Part shown: positions 27,858 through 36,685 of the stretch, piece after piece
Layout of the letters: each line of letters begins with the position of its first letter
Numbering within the stretch: the first letter of the stretch is position 1
NCBI RefSeq assembly: GCF_001499655.1
Contig: NZ_LN879502.1
Span: 434,001-498,000, forward strand
Length of the DNA: 64,000 bases
Direction: 5' to 3'
Source of the DNA: Candidatus Protochlamydia naegleriophila
GTDB lineage: Bacteria > Chlamydiota > Chlamydiia > Chlamydiales > Parachlamydiaceae
Made by a program: the position numbers and the translations under genes
Notes under the pieces: generated by a model
Database searches by the model: none
Told to the model about the DNA's origin: nothing
Seen by the model: only the letters and a program-made list of their open reading frames with translations

Positions 27858-29642
27858 ATGAGGCATGCACAATTGGAATCTTGGATTCAAGAAATCGCAG
27901 GGCTTTGCCAACCTCAAAGCATTCATTACTGTGACGGCTCTGAACAAGAGTATGAAGCTCTTTGCGATTTGATGGTACAAAAAGGGACGCTTATCCCTTT
28001 GAATCAAGCCAAGAGGCCTGATAGTTTTCTATGCCGCTCTGATCCGCAGGATGTAGCTCGCGTAGAAGACCGCACATTTATTTGCTCTAACACTCTGGAA
28101 GAAGCGGGTCCTACCAATCATTGGCACGATCCCAAAGAAATGAAAGAAACGCTTAAAGGGCTTTTTAAAGGGTCAATGCGGGGACGGACGCTCTATGTCA
28201 TCCCGTTTAGTATGGGACCCTTAGGCTCCTCTATTGCGCATCTCGGGGTGCAATTGACAGATTCTCCTTATGTCGTTTGTAACATGCGCTTCATGACGCG
28301 CATGGGTAGGCAGGTGGAAGAGTTGTTAAAGAAAGAGGAGTTTGTTCCGTGTCTTCATTCGGTTGGCATGCCGCTGAATGAGGGGGTAAGCGATGTTCAC
28401 TGGCCGTGCAACAAAGTCAAATATATCGTCCATTTTCCAGAAGAGCGCGAGATTTGGTCATACGGAAGCGGATATGGAGGCAATGCCTTACTCGGGAAAA
28501 AGTGTTATGCGCTTCGTATTGCCTCTGTTATGGCTCGAGATCAAGGATGGCTGGCAGAGCATATGCTGATTCTCGGGATTACAAATCCCGCGGGTGAAAA
28601 GAAATACATGGCTGCAGCCTTTCCAAGTGCTTGCGGCAAGACAAATTTGGCCATGCTGGAACCCACATTGCCTGGCTGGAAAATTGAAACAGTTGGCGAC
28701 GACATTGCTTGGATGAAATTTGGGGAAGATGGCCGCTTATATGCCATTAATCCGGAGGCCGGCTTTTTTGGTGTCGCGACGGGGACGGCGATGGATTCCA
28801 ATCCAAATGCCATGCTCACTATCAATCGCAACGCCATTTTTACTAATGTGGCCTTGACTGATGATGGGGATGTGTGGTGGGAAGGAATGACGAAAACGGC
28901 GCCTGCTCATTTGATTAATTGGCTAGGGCATGACTGGACACCTCAGTCTAAAGAAAAAGCTGCCCATCCCAATTCCCGCTTTACCGTATCGGCTTCTCAA
29001 TGCCCTGTGATCGATCCTGCTTGGGAAGACCCGAGGGGAGTGCCCATTTCGGCCATTTTGTTTGGAGGAAGGCGCTCGAGTGTCGTCCCTCTTATCAGTG
29101 AAGCCTTTAACTGGCAGCATGGTACATTTTTTGGTGCATCGGTTTCTTCGGAAACAACAGCTGCAGCGACAGGTGATGTTGGACGCTTGCGCCATGACCC
29201 TTTTGCCATGCTTCCTTTTTGCGGCTACAACATGGGCGACTATTTTGACCATTGGTTGCAGATGGGAAAAAGAGAAGGAGTCGCTCTTCCTAAGATTTAC
29301 TATGTCAATTGGTTTAGAAAGGGGGAAAAAGGGGAGTACTTGTGGCCCGGGTTTGGAGAGAACAGTCGTGTTCTTAAGTGGATTTTTGAGCGTACTCAAG
29401 GACAAGCCGACGCTGTCAAAACGCCAATTGGCTATCTTCCTACAGAACAAGCCATTGATACAACAGGACTCTCACTTGTTTCAAATGCCATGGAGCAGCT
29501 TTTAAAAGTTGATTCTGAAGCATGGCTGAAAGAGGTTGAAGAAATCGGCCACTATTTTTCATTATTTGGCGATCGTTTGCCACATGCCCTGCAGGATGAA
29601 TTGCAAGAGCTAAAAAAACGCATTGAAACTAACGAGGTTTAA
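27858..29642 (+). CDS. pckG: Phosphoenolpyruvate carboxykinase (GTP)
   Basis: The 594-residue product contains the GTP-PEPCK signature [12 protein letters not shown], the [10 protein letters not shown] segment, FGGRRS and the substrate loop around [15 protein letters not shown]. It interconverts oxaloacetate and phosphoenolpyruvate with GTP, linking the TCA cycle to gluconeogenesis in the cytoplasm. A TTG at 27852 is in frame, but ATG 27858 is preferred because GAGGGG lies at the right distance. It follows mreB after 207 bases, the same neighbour as in C. trachomatis. Confidence 0.96.
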   Translation: MRHAQLESWIQEIAGLCQPQSIHYCDGSEQEYEALCDLMVQKGTLIPLNQAKRPDSFLCRSDPQDVARVEDRTFICSNTLEEAGPTNHWHDPKEMKETLKGLFKGSMRGRTLYVIPFSMGPLGSSIAHLGVQLTDSPYVVCNMRFMTRMGRQVEELLKKEEFVPCLHSVGMPLNEGVSDVHWPCNKVKYIVHFPEEREIWSYGSGYGGNALLGKKCYALRIASVMARDQGWLAEHMLILGITNPAGEKKYMAAAFPSACGKTNLAMLEPTLPGWKIETVGDDIAWMKFGEDGRLYAINPEAGFFGVATGTAMDSNPNAMLTINRNAIFTNVALTDDGDVWWEGMTKTAPAHLINWLGHDWTPQSKEKAAHPNSRFTVSASQCPVIDPAWEDPRGVPISAILFGGRRSSVVPLISEAFNWQHGTFFGASVSSETTAAATGDVGRLRHDPFAMLPFCGYNMGDYFDHWLQMGKREGVALPKIYYVNWFRKGEKGEYLWPGFGENSRVLKWIFERTQGQADAVKTPIGYLPTEQAIDTTGLSLVSNAMEQLLKVDSEAWLKEVEEIGHYFSLFGDRLPHALQDELQELKKRIETNEV

Positions 29643-29702
29643 AAAGTTTATAGCTTAAAGCTTAAGACTTGCCCTCACTTAATTGAAGCAATCAAAAGAT
29701 CT

Positions 29703-31160
29703 ATGACCCCTGACTCCTCAATTTTTTTAAAAAAAATACGCCGCTTAAGCCAAGCCTTGATGATTAGCGGCGCTTTCAATATTGGCGTGCTTGGTTTTTT
29801 AACTTATTGGATTATGCGCGAGCGTCCCCCAACTCCTTATTGCGATCTTAAGCCGGCAGAAGATAAACACCAGCAAACACCCCTTGCAGATGATCGTACG
29901 AGTGCTGAGGTGATTGCTCAACTTTATAAACTTCCATATGGGCACCTCGTCAATTGTCTCGAGCGCAACCGACTCGTTGAAAATGGGTACGCCGAACGAG
30001 ATCTGGCGCTTGCCTGTCTAGTCTCATTTCATGACTTTGACTTGCACCGGGCCCTTCCGCGCAATGCGCAACCGCACCAGCAAAGAGTGTTTACGTGGCA
30101 GCCTAATTCATCTAGTGAATCGATCGTCATAACGGTTTATCCAAGCCTCACGAATCAGCAGTATGAAGCAATCATCCATTTTGCGAAAACAGAGCAATGG
30201 CCTATGACGGCTCAAGGGTTATTCCGTTTGCTGAAAAAGCAAAAGGGAGACTCTCCAGGGGATCAAGCGCTTATAGAAACGTTCATGCTCACCCCAGAAT
30301 TTTGGACGGTGGAACGGTTGTTTAGCCGCCAGGAACAGCCGGTTCCAAAGCAGGCCATCTTGGGCCTCTTATTGGAAGGAGATTGGAATGTTTTAAAACA
30401 ATTTGTGGAGCAGCAGCGCCAGCGGCACGATTTATCGGATGCCAGACGGCAAAAATTTCTTTTAGATTCGATTCAAGCAGGGTCAAAATCGGCGGCCGAC
30501 CTTCTGCTTAAATCAGAATGGGATTTTGCCGTTAAGAAGCTCACCGATCAGCAAGCCATCCAAGTTTTGCAGCTTTTGACAAACAAAACGGACAACAGTG
30601 AACGCTTTGTCAAGGAAATGTTGACTAGTCCGCGCAGTACGAATGTATGGAGGCAAGCATCTGCACTCTTGTACAACTATGCTGGAGAGACAGTACCTAG
30701 AGAGTGGAATTATGAGGCGACTTTGGCTCGCTTTGTACCAGATAAGGCAGTTGTTAAAAAAGAAACAACTCCAGCAGAGCCTTCTCTTCCTTTATTGCCT
30801 GTCAGGTCAGATGTCGTGGCTTCGCCTAAGCCAGTTTTGGCAGCCATCGCCAAGCCTATTCCCAAAGTAGTCAAAGAACAGCCTGCCCCACTCATTTCAA
30901 AGGTCTCGGCCAAGGAACGAAGCAAAGCTGCGGTCGTGGCGTCTGCACAAATTCCACCAAAAGCCCCAAACTTACACAAAGCTACTCCACTTTTTTCGAC
31001 CGAAAAAGTTCAACCGGTTGAACGGACATATACTGTACAAGAAGGTGATTCGCTTTGGAAAATAGCCAAGCAATTTGGAGTTGCGGTGGATGCTTTAAAG
31101 GTGCGCAATCAATTGCAATCGGATGGCATTAAGCCGGGCGTTGTTCTAAAGATTCCTTAG
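29703..31160 (+). CDS. Membrane-anchored LysM-domain protein
   Basis: The 485-residue product has one N-terminal membrane segment (about residues 19-37), a long helical region with repeated alpha-helical units (about 70-330), and a Pro/Lys/Ala-rich linker (about 350-440). A C-terminal LysM domain (YTVQEGDSLWKIAKQFGV to VLKIP) ends the protein. LysM binds peptidoglycan-type glycans, so the protein probably spans from the inner membrane to the wall. It lies 60 bases behind pckG. Pairing with MreB upstream would fit the thin division-site peptidoglycan of chlamydiae, which is inference. Confidence 0.85.
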   Translation: MTPDSSIFLKKIRRLSQALMISGAFNIGVLGFLTYWIMRERPPTPYCDLKPAEDKHQQTPLADDRTSAEVIAQLYKLPYGHLVNCLERNRLVENGYAERDLALACLVSFHDFDLHRALPRNAQPHQQRVFTWQPNSSSESIVITVYPSLTNQQYEAIIHFAKTEQWPMTAQGLFRLLKKQKGDSPGDQALIETFMLTPEFWTVERLFSRQEQPVPKQAILGLLLEGDWNVLKQFVEQQRQRHDLSDARRQKFLLDSIQAGSKSAADLLLKSEWDFAVKKLTDQQAIQVLQLLTNKTDNSERFVKEMLTSPRSTNVWRQASALLYNYAGETVPREWNYEATLARFVPDKAVVKKETTPAEPSLPLLPVRSDVVASPKPVLAAIAKPIPKVVKEQPAPLISKVSAKERSKAAVVASAQIPPKAPNLHKATPLFSTEKVQPVERTYTVQEGDSLWKIAKQFGVAVDALKVRNQLQSDGIKPGVVLKIP

Positions 31161-31238
31161 GCTTTTTTAAAGTTTCCATTCTAGCGACATGATAAACTCT
31201 GTCATGAATGATGTTACAAATGCAAAGACGCCAAGAGC

Positions 31239-31513
31239 ATGGAAAATGAGATCTCACATAAAATCATAGGAGCTGCTATTGAGATCCATAAGTGCTTGGC
31301 GGCCCAGGATTACTCGCAAGTGTTTATGAAAGCTGTCTTTGTCATGCACTTACGCTTCGACGTCTTACTATTCAGAGACAACTGATTGTCCCAGCCACGA
31401 GGTTCAACTTCTTATTTATCTACGTTTAACTGATAAAAAACTTGGACTTATGATCAACTTTGGGCAAGAGTACGTTAAAAATGGTGTAATGGGGTGGTCG
31501 ATGGGTTTTAACG
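31239..31513 (+). pseudogene. Decayed GxxExxY-family gene (PD-(D/E)XK-like)
   Basis: Pieces of the GxxExxY family appear in order but in different frames. MENEISHKIIGAAIEIHK starts at 31239. After a frame change comes LGGPGLLASVYESCL and RRLTIQRQLIVPAT. After a further shift and a deletion of the middle (GxxYxxDF-type core missing) comes the typical tail QLLIYLRLTDKKLGLMINFG ... VKNGV. No frame covers the whole, so the gene is dead. The start is preceded by a GCAAAGACGC-type sequence also seen at 38046-38098. Confidence 0.8.
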
Positions 31514-31621
31514 CTTTCTTTGCATCTTTGCGCTCTAACATCCGAGCGTTAAAGCTAAGAAGAGGGCTCTCCTTGGCTTTAACGTCCGGGCTGCTGCGAT
31601 CAGATGGGTGGCTATTAAGCT

Positions 31622-32131
31622 TTAGCGTCGTTCATAATGTGTTCTATAATTGGGTGTTGGGAAAGCGAGAGGTTGCGTGGTAGGGTATGCATCTTGTCTA
31701 TACTCAACTTCTTCAACTTCGTCATCTGAATCGTCAGATACCTCTTCTACATGCATTTCCATTTCTCTTACACGTCCTTGTAGATTAGCTGAGGAGTTTG
31801 AGTTGCGGGCTGCCCGGCACAGCTTGTCGAATAGAGTAGCTAGTTTATCAATCAAAATGCTTGAGGTTACAAAGGCGCCCACTGTTATGAGATGAGAACG
31901 TATGCTATTTTCAATGATTTCGTGGCTTCTTAAGCTAAAACTCATAAAACTACCCGCTATCACTTTGGGGAGAGGTAGGTGGTGAACGTTTTTCAATACT
32001 TGCAGAGCAATTTCTCCGCCTAGCCATGCTAAAGCCATCACTTTGGGATCTGTTTTTAAAACTATTCCAGCACCATAGCCTACTGCCGCCATGCATCCCA
32101 TTTTGAAAGTTGTATCTATTTGAGTTACCAT
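31622..32131 (-). CDS. Small membrane protein, paralog of the next gene (169 aa)
   Basis: The N-terminal half has hydrophobic helices (about residues 10-50 and 80-100) with the pattern MGCMA-x-x-GY and DPK-x-MA-x-AWL-x-GE shared with the product of 32421-32819. The C-terminal third is acidic (VSDDSDDEVEEVE) and Pro/Tyr-rich. I do not recognise the family. Paired hydrophobic helices with a soluble tail recall chlamydial inclusion-membrane proteins, but that resemblance is only in layout. Confidence 0.6.
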   Translation of the reverse strand: MVTQIDTTFKMGCMAAVGYGAGIVLKTDPKVMALAWLGGEIALQVLKNVHHLPLPKVIAGSFMSFSLRSHEIIENSIRSHLITVGAFVTSSILIDKLATLFDKLCRAARNSNSSANLQGRVREMEMHVEEVSDDSDDEVEEVEYRQDAYPTTQPLAFPTPNYRTHYERR

Positions 32132-32420
32132 TTATTACCTATATTTTTAAGATTAATAAAAATTAAAACAGAACGATTTTAATTTGATTTTTTTTTCGCT
32201 GCAATAATTATTTATTCGATTATCCATTGTTGAGCGCCAAGCTTATCCCTATGAGTAAGGGAATAAAAAATAATAAAAGCTTAAGAGAGCAACTGATTAC
32301 AAATGACTTACGAAATTTAACCTTACCCCTATTCTGAGCGATTGATTGAGCATGACCTAAGACAAATCAGAGGAAATTAAGCCGGTCTGATATGCTTAGG
32401 ACTGCCAATAGGGTGTCAGA

Positions 32421-32819
32421 TTAGTTGCTAAAGCGGAAATGTCGCTGTGGCAATTCCTGATAATCATTAACGTATTGCACGTGTCGGTTATTGAGCGATA
32501 GAAGGGATGCTGTCATTTTTTCCAGTAACACTGACAGTCCGGTAAAAGCTATGACTGCAATGAGGCCAGACTCGAAACTACTTCCAATGATTTTATGTTT
32601 GGTCAGATAATAGGCGACGCCTGTTCCGCCTAGTGAATTAGACAGCGTTTCAGATAGCTGTGGTATGAGAGTCCATCTTTGCAGAAGTTGTACCGCGACT
32701 TCTCCGCAAAGCCATGCTATGGCCATCAGTTTTGGATCAGCTTTCATTGCGGTTCCAAAAGCGTAACCGGCTCCAGCCATGCATCCCATTCTTAAAATTC
32801 TTTCAATATGCATCATCAA
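32421..32819 (-). CDS. Small membrane protein, paralog of the previous gene (132 aa)
   Basis: The product shares MGCMAGAGY and ADPKLMAIAWLCGE with the 31622-32131 protein and has hydrophobic helices at about 10-50 and 80-100, but a short basic tail instead of the acidic one. Three Met codons lie near the start, so the exact start is uncertain by a few bases. The genes are tandem, 289 bases apart, and that spacer shows no further gene. Function unknown. Confidence 0.6.
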   Translation of the reverse strand: MMMHIERILRMGCMAGAGYAFGTAMKADPKLMAIAWLCGEVAVQLLQRWTLIPQLSETLSNSLGGTGVAYYLTKHKIIGSSFESGLIAVIAFTGLSVLLEKMTASLLSLNNRHVQYVNDYQELPQRHFRFSN

Positions 32820-32894
32820 GACCTATGTTTAAGATTAATTAAATAGTCGGAATTGTAGTTTGAAATTTATTTCGGATCAATAGCTATTAGTTAT

Positions 32895-34034
32895 CTAAAG
32901 GTTTTGATAAGGAACGAGGTCTTTTCTCAGCTCTCGCCAGGTCATACGCCCTGGAAAAGAGGAGGCTTTTAAGTGAGCTAAATTGTCGGTAGCATCGAGG
33001 TAGCCAGGTCTCAATTCCAGAGCTTTTTCAAAGCGAATCTGAGCCGCATCCCATTTTGCTTGCAATGCTAAAAGGGTTCCCAAATTGTTTTGGCAAGCAG
33101 CATTGGTGTCGTCCAGTGCAAGAGCTTGTTCGTAAGCTTGGTAAGCCGCGGCTAAGTTGTTGAGTTTAAAGTGGCAATTACCTGCGTAGAAAAGGGCGAT
33201 AGAGGTGGATAAGCTATTAAAAAAAGAGAGCGCTTCTTTGAAGTGCCCCTGATTGAATAAAATTTTTCCTTTGAGGAGTTCTTTTTCTTCTTGTCTGAGA
33301 CTCGTTTTGTCTACGATGGATTCAATATGGTTTGGTGGGTATTGGTTGATGACTCTCAATTCTGCCAGTCGATGGGCTGTTAAATCGTTGGAAAGATTTT
33401 GCCCGTGGCGGCGATAGCTTGTGAGAGGAAGGTCGAGATATTTAAACCGATAAAGGTGAGCGAGGCGGGTCATCAATTCATAGTCTTCGGCATGGACGAA
33501 TGCTTCATTATAGGGATTCTCAGCTAAACACATCCGCTTGGCCATGATAGTGCTTGGGCCTGGAATCACATTTCTAAAGAGGAGTTGGACTAGAAAGTTC
33601 TCGCTCGCGATCTCCTCTCCATGCATTTCTCCAATCGGGTTGCCTTCCAGATCGATTAGGCGAAGGGCTGTATAGACAATATCGATGGAGGGATCGCTTT
33701 CAAAAGCCGCAAGCTGTTTTGCGATGCGTTCAGGATCCATGAGATCGTCCCCATCCAATAGGCAAATATAGCTGCCTTTGGAGGCTGCAATTCCGGCATT
33801 GCGGGCGGCTGATGGCCCCTGATTGGGCTGGGCGAGATAGCGTATGCGCGGGTCTTGCTTGGTAAATGAGAGGCAAATGGATTCTGTCTCGTCGGTTGAG
33901 CCGTCGTTGACGAGAATGATCTCCAGGTGAGTATAGGTCTGGGCTTGTACGCTACTAAGCGAAGCTTGTAGAAAAGGGGCTTGATTATAGAGCGGAATGA
34001 CAACGCTAATGAGAGGGGAAGGTGGATGAGTCAA
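32895..34034 (-). CDS. Family 2 glycosyltransferase with C-terminal TPR repeats
   Basis: Residues 1-225 form a GT-A glycosyltransferase. They carry ISVVIPLYNQAPFL, VNDGSTDET, the NQGPSAARNAGI segment and the metal-binding LDGDDLMDP. Residues of about 255-355 contain at least three TPR units (AGNCHFKLNNLAAAYQAYEQ, NNLGTLLALQAKWDAAQIRFE). It probably transfers a sugar to a surface glycan or protein; TPRs may recruit the acceptor, as in O-GlcNAc-type enzymes, though the catalytic fold differs. Start ATG 34034 is followed by a clear fold start. It precedes no obvious pathway partners. Confidence 0.85.
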   Translation of the reverse strand: MTHPPSPLISVVIPLYNQAPFLQASLSSVQAQTYTHLEIILVNDGSTDETESICLSFTKQDPRIRYLAQPNQGPSAARNAGIAASKGSYICLLDGDDLMDPERIAKQLAAFESDPSIDIVYTALRLIDLEGNPIGEMHGEEIASENFLVQLLFRNVIPGPSTIMAKRMCLAENPYNEAFVHAEDYELMTRLAHLYRFKYLDLPLTSYRRHGQNLSNDLTAHRLAELRVINQYPPNHIESIVDKTSLRQEEKELLKGKILFNQGHFKEALSFFNSLSTSIALFYAGNCHFKLNNLAAAYQAYEQALALDDTNAACQNNLGTLLALQAKWDAAQIRFEKALELRPGYLDATDNLAHLKASSFPGRMTWRELRKDLVPYQNL

Positions 34035-34083
34035 GCTTATCTCTCCTTATGACCTAGATTTTTACTTGCGTTTTGCGAATGGG

Positions 34084-34296
34084 CTAAGGAACGGGATCGT
34101 GCCCTCCAGGGTGCCAAGGGTGGCAGCGGCAAATTCTTTTTAAGCCTAGCCAACTTCCTCTAAAAGGTCCATGTTTTTGCAAGGCTTCAATGGTGTATTG
34201 CGAACAGCTTGGATAAAAGCGGCAGGTCAGGCCGAGCAAAGGGCTTATGGTGTATTGATAGAAGCGAATAAAAAGCATAAATAGTTTTTTTAACAT
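34084..34296 (-). CDS. yidD: Membrane protein insertion efficiency factor YidD
   Basis: The 70-residue product carries the whole YidD pattern: an N-terminal hydrophobic/amphipathic helix, then [17 protein letters not shown] and the ending [17 protein letters not shown]. It helps YidC-mediated membrane insertion. The usual rnpA-yidD context is absent; here it lies between rpsD and a glycosyltransferase gene. Confidence 0.94.
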   Translation of the reverse strand: MLKKLFMLFIRFYQYTISPLLGLTCRFYPSCSQYTIEALQKHGPFRGSWLGLKRICRCHPWHPGGHDPVP

Positions 34297-34346
34297 CTCT
34301 TTTTACCATTCTAATATTTATAGGGACTTTGAAAAGACGCTATAAA

Positions 34347-34380
34347 ATAAAAAAGACGATTACTCGAAAGTAATCGTCTT
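34347..34380 (-). terminator. Intrinsic terminator of rpsD
   Basis: On the minus strand AAGACGATTAC and GTAATCGTCTT form an 11-bp stem with a 6-base loop followed by TTTTTT, 33 bases after the rpsD stop. Confidence 0.88.
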
Positions 34381-34412
34381 AAACAAAGGAGATAGTAACG
34401 TTATTGCGTTTT

Positions 34413-35033
34413 CTAGGTCGAGTGAGCTAAGAAGTCGCAGATAACAGGAAGACTGATTTCAATCGGCCAGGGCATTTGTTCAGGTGCTGGCTTTGCAAGT
34501 AATTGTCCAGAGAAATGCTCTTTATCAGAAGAGAGATACTCAGGAACAGAACGTGCAGGATTGTCTAACGCTTCGGCAATGATTTTCATTTTGCGCGATT
34601 TTTCTTTAATAGAAATAACCATGCCTGGCTTAACGTTGAAAGAACGACGATCAACTTTTTTACCGTCAACCAGGATGTGACCATGAGAAACTAGCTGTTG
34701 AGCAGCAAAAATCGTGTGGCCAAATTTCAGACGATAAACGATATTATCTAGACGGCATTCGAGCATTTCAGCAAAATGATTAGCTGTATTGCCTTCTATG
34801 CGTAGAGCCTTTTTATAATAGGCTACGAGTTGTTTTTCGCTAAGCATTCCGTAGATTGCTTTTAGCTTTTGCTTTTCTTCTAACTGAAGGCCAAAATCAG
34901 ATTTTTTACGTCGGCGAGCACCGTGCACACCAGGCGGATTTGGCTTATGCAGTAGAGGATTGCGCGCGCGCCCAAATATATTAACACCATAACGTCGGGC
35001 AATGCGATTTTTGTTACCTGTATAACGAGCCAT
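34413..35033 (-). CDS. rpsD: Small ribosomal subunit protein uS4
   Basis: The 206-residue product has the S4 N-terminal region ([24 protein letters not shown]) and the S4 RNA-binding domain ([37 protein letters not shown]). It nucleates 30S assembly on 16S rRNA. It stands alone, with its own promoter and terminator, rather than in the alpha operon, as is also the case in C. trachomatis. AGGAG precedes ATG 35033. Confidence 0.97.
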   Translation of the reverse strand: MARYTGNKNRIARRYGVNIFGRARNPLLHKPNPPGVHGARRRKKSDFGLQLEEKQKLKAIYGMLSEKQLVAYYKKALRIEGNTANHFAEMLECRLDNIVYRLKFGHTIFAAQQLVSHGHILVDGKKVDRRSFNVKPGMVISIKEKSRKMKIIAEALDNPARSVPEYLSSDKEHFSGQLLAKPAPEQMPWPIEISLPVICDFLAHST

Positions 35034-35089
35034 TTGTTCTCCTAACGATTTCGAGTGCGATCGATGAATTTAATTGATCGCAAGTGCGA

Positions 35090-35119
35090 ATTATGTCAAA
35101 TGAATCGATTTTTTTGCAA
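35090..35119 (-). promoter_or_regulatory. Probable promoter of rpsD
   Basis: On the minus strand TTGCAA (35119-35114) and CATAAT (35095-35090) are 18 bases apart, about 57 bases before the rpsD start. The region on to 35399 shows no gene. Confidence 0.55.
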
Positions 35120-35399
35120 CGACAATTGAATTTTTTCCGCTTTTTATTATTTTTGAGCGTTTTTAAAGAATAAAAATCGAGCTAAAAAGGGACTAAATCT
35201 CATGTGGATCATTTTATATGAATAGAGCATGCCTGTTCGCTTTATTAATCCTAGCAGCAAAAAAGTGCTCATCTCGCTTTTCTGTTGCGATCCAGCAAGT
35301 CGAATGGTGATTTAATTCTTTAAAATCAGATAGAATAAGCAGTGATCAACAGTCGATCAGTTGGAAATACCCTCTAATTTTCACCCGAATGAAGGCGTC

Positions 35400-36678
35400 A
35401 TGACAAATTCACAGCAAGTTAAATTAGAAGAAGAAAATCAGAATACATCATTGGAGCATGCTTTTAAACAATTTTCTTTGGAGACGGATCGTTTAGAGTT
35501 TGCTTATCAAAGCCTGCAAGAGCAATTTAAGGGCGTTCAACGCAACCTGCACGAGTCACATCTGCGCTTATCCGGAAAATTAGCTGAACTGGATTTTATC
35601 ACTCGCTATCTAGAGGCGATTTTGAATCACATTTCGCAAGGAATTCTTTTTATCGACCTCAATGGAATTATTACAACCTGCAATGCAACGGCTGAAACGC
35701 TTTTGGGAAAAGAAGCGAAGCAGCTCCTCTTCCACCCCTTTAAAGACTTTTTTGAAGATGCGGCTTTGGGTTTTTCCTTACAAGAGGCTCTCTACAGCAA
35801 GGCTTGCCCCAAGACCTCTTTTATTACTTGGGTCATTCCAACTGAGGAGAAGATTGAGCTAGAGGTAGAGGCGACTTTTGTTGCCATGGGCAGCCAACTG
35901 TTTCCGCTTGACTATCGGCAGCCTTCTCCAACTCCGGTTCAAGGATTGCTCATCTTAATCCGCAACATTACTGAGGTGCGCCGCCTTCAGCAGCTGACTA
36001 ATCGCTACGATCGTTTAAAGGATTTGGGCGAAATGGCGGCACACTTAGCCCACGAAATACGCAATCCTCTCGGAGGAATCAAGGGATTTGCCGCGCTCTT
36101 GCACCAAGATCTTACTGACCGTCCTGACCTGCAACAAATGGCGTCTTATATTGTAGAGGGGACCGACAGCTTAAATCACTTTGTTTCTAACATTCTCAAT
36201 TATACCCGCCCTTTTCAGGCGCACTTTGAGTTGGTTAACTTAGGAACTTTTATCGATGAAATCCGCTGGCTTGTACAGGCAGATCCAGCTTGGAATCTGT
36301 CCTTGTCTTTTAGCCTTCATGTTGAAAATCCTGAGCTAGTTGCTCAAATTGATCCTCAACTGCTCAAATCTGCTCTTTTAAATCTATTTGTCAATGCTCT
36401 TCAGGCAATGCCAAATGGAGGCTCTTTGGCGGTTAGGATTAGTCAAACGAAAGGGGAGGCTGTCATTACGATTGCCGATACAGGAAGCGGTATTCCAGCT
36501 GAACATTTGGATAAGATTTTTTCCCCCCTTCTTTTCGACAAAAGAGACGGGCACGGGACTCGGTTTATCTGAAGTACATAAAGTTGTGCAAGCACATCAA
36601 GGCTTGATCGAGGTTAAATCTGAAGTCGGCGTGGGCACGACCTTTATCATTAAACTCCCATTAAAAGTGATTCGATGA
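35400..36678 (+). pseudogene. NtrB/AtoS-like sensor histidine kinase, interrupted by a one-base frameshift
   Basis: A coiled-coil N-terminus, a PAS domain (ISQGILFIDLNGIITTCNAT), the H box (HLAHEIRNPLGG), the N box ([13 protein letters not shown]) and G1 (ADTGSGIP) lie in one frame. In it the protein derails at T6C6 (36515-36530 region) and stops at 36572. The expected continuation [20 protein letters not shown] lies in the next frame and runs to 36678. Removing one C restores IFSPFFSTKE exactly. This may be a sequencing error, a recent mutation or a slippage site. TTG 35361 is an alternative start; ATG 35400 has GAAGG close upstream. It is the partner of the response regulator 7 bases downstream and resembles chlamydial CtcB. 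Confidence 0.85.
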
Positions 36679-36685
36679 GGCTATC

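Noticed and set aside
31339..31683. A 114-residue plus-strand protein
   Set aside because: Only its first third makes sense, as the tail of the decayed GxxExxY gene; the rest is random sequence running under the next gene.
31622..32131. Calling the two small membrane proteins Inc proteins
   Set aside because: The hydrophobic layout is only roughly bilobed and no export signal can be read, so the idea was kept as a finding, not an annotation.
36388..36678. Separate 96-residue gene after the sensor kinase
   Set aside because: Its C-terminal part is the missing end of the kinase ATPase domain; the start lies inside the kinase frame without a ribosome site.
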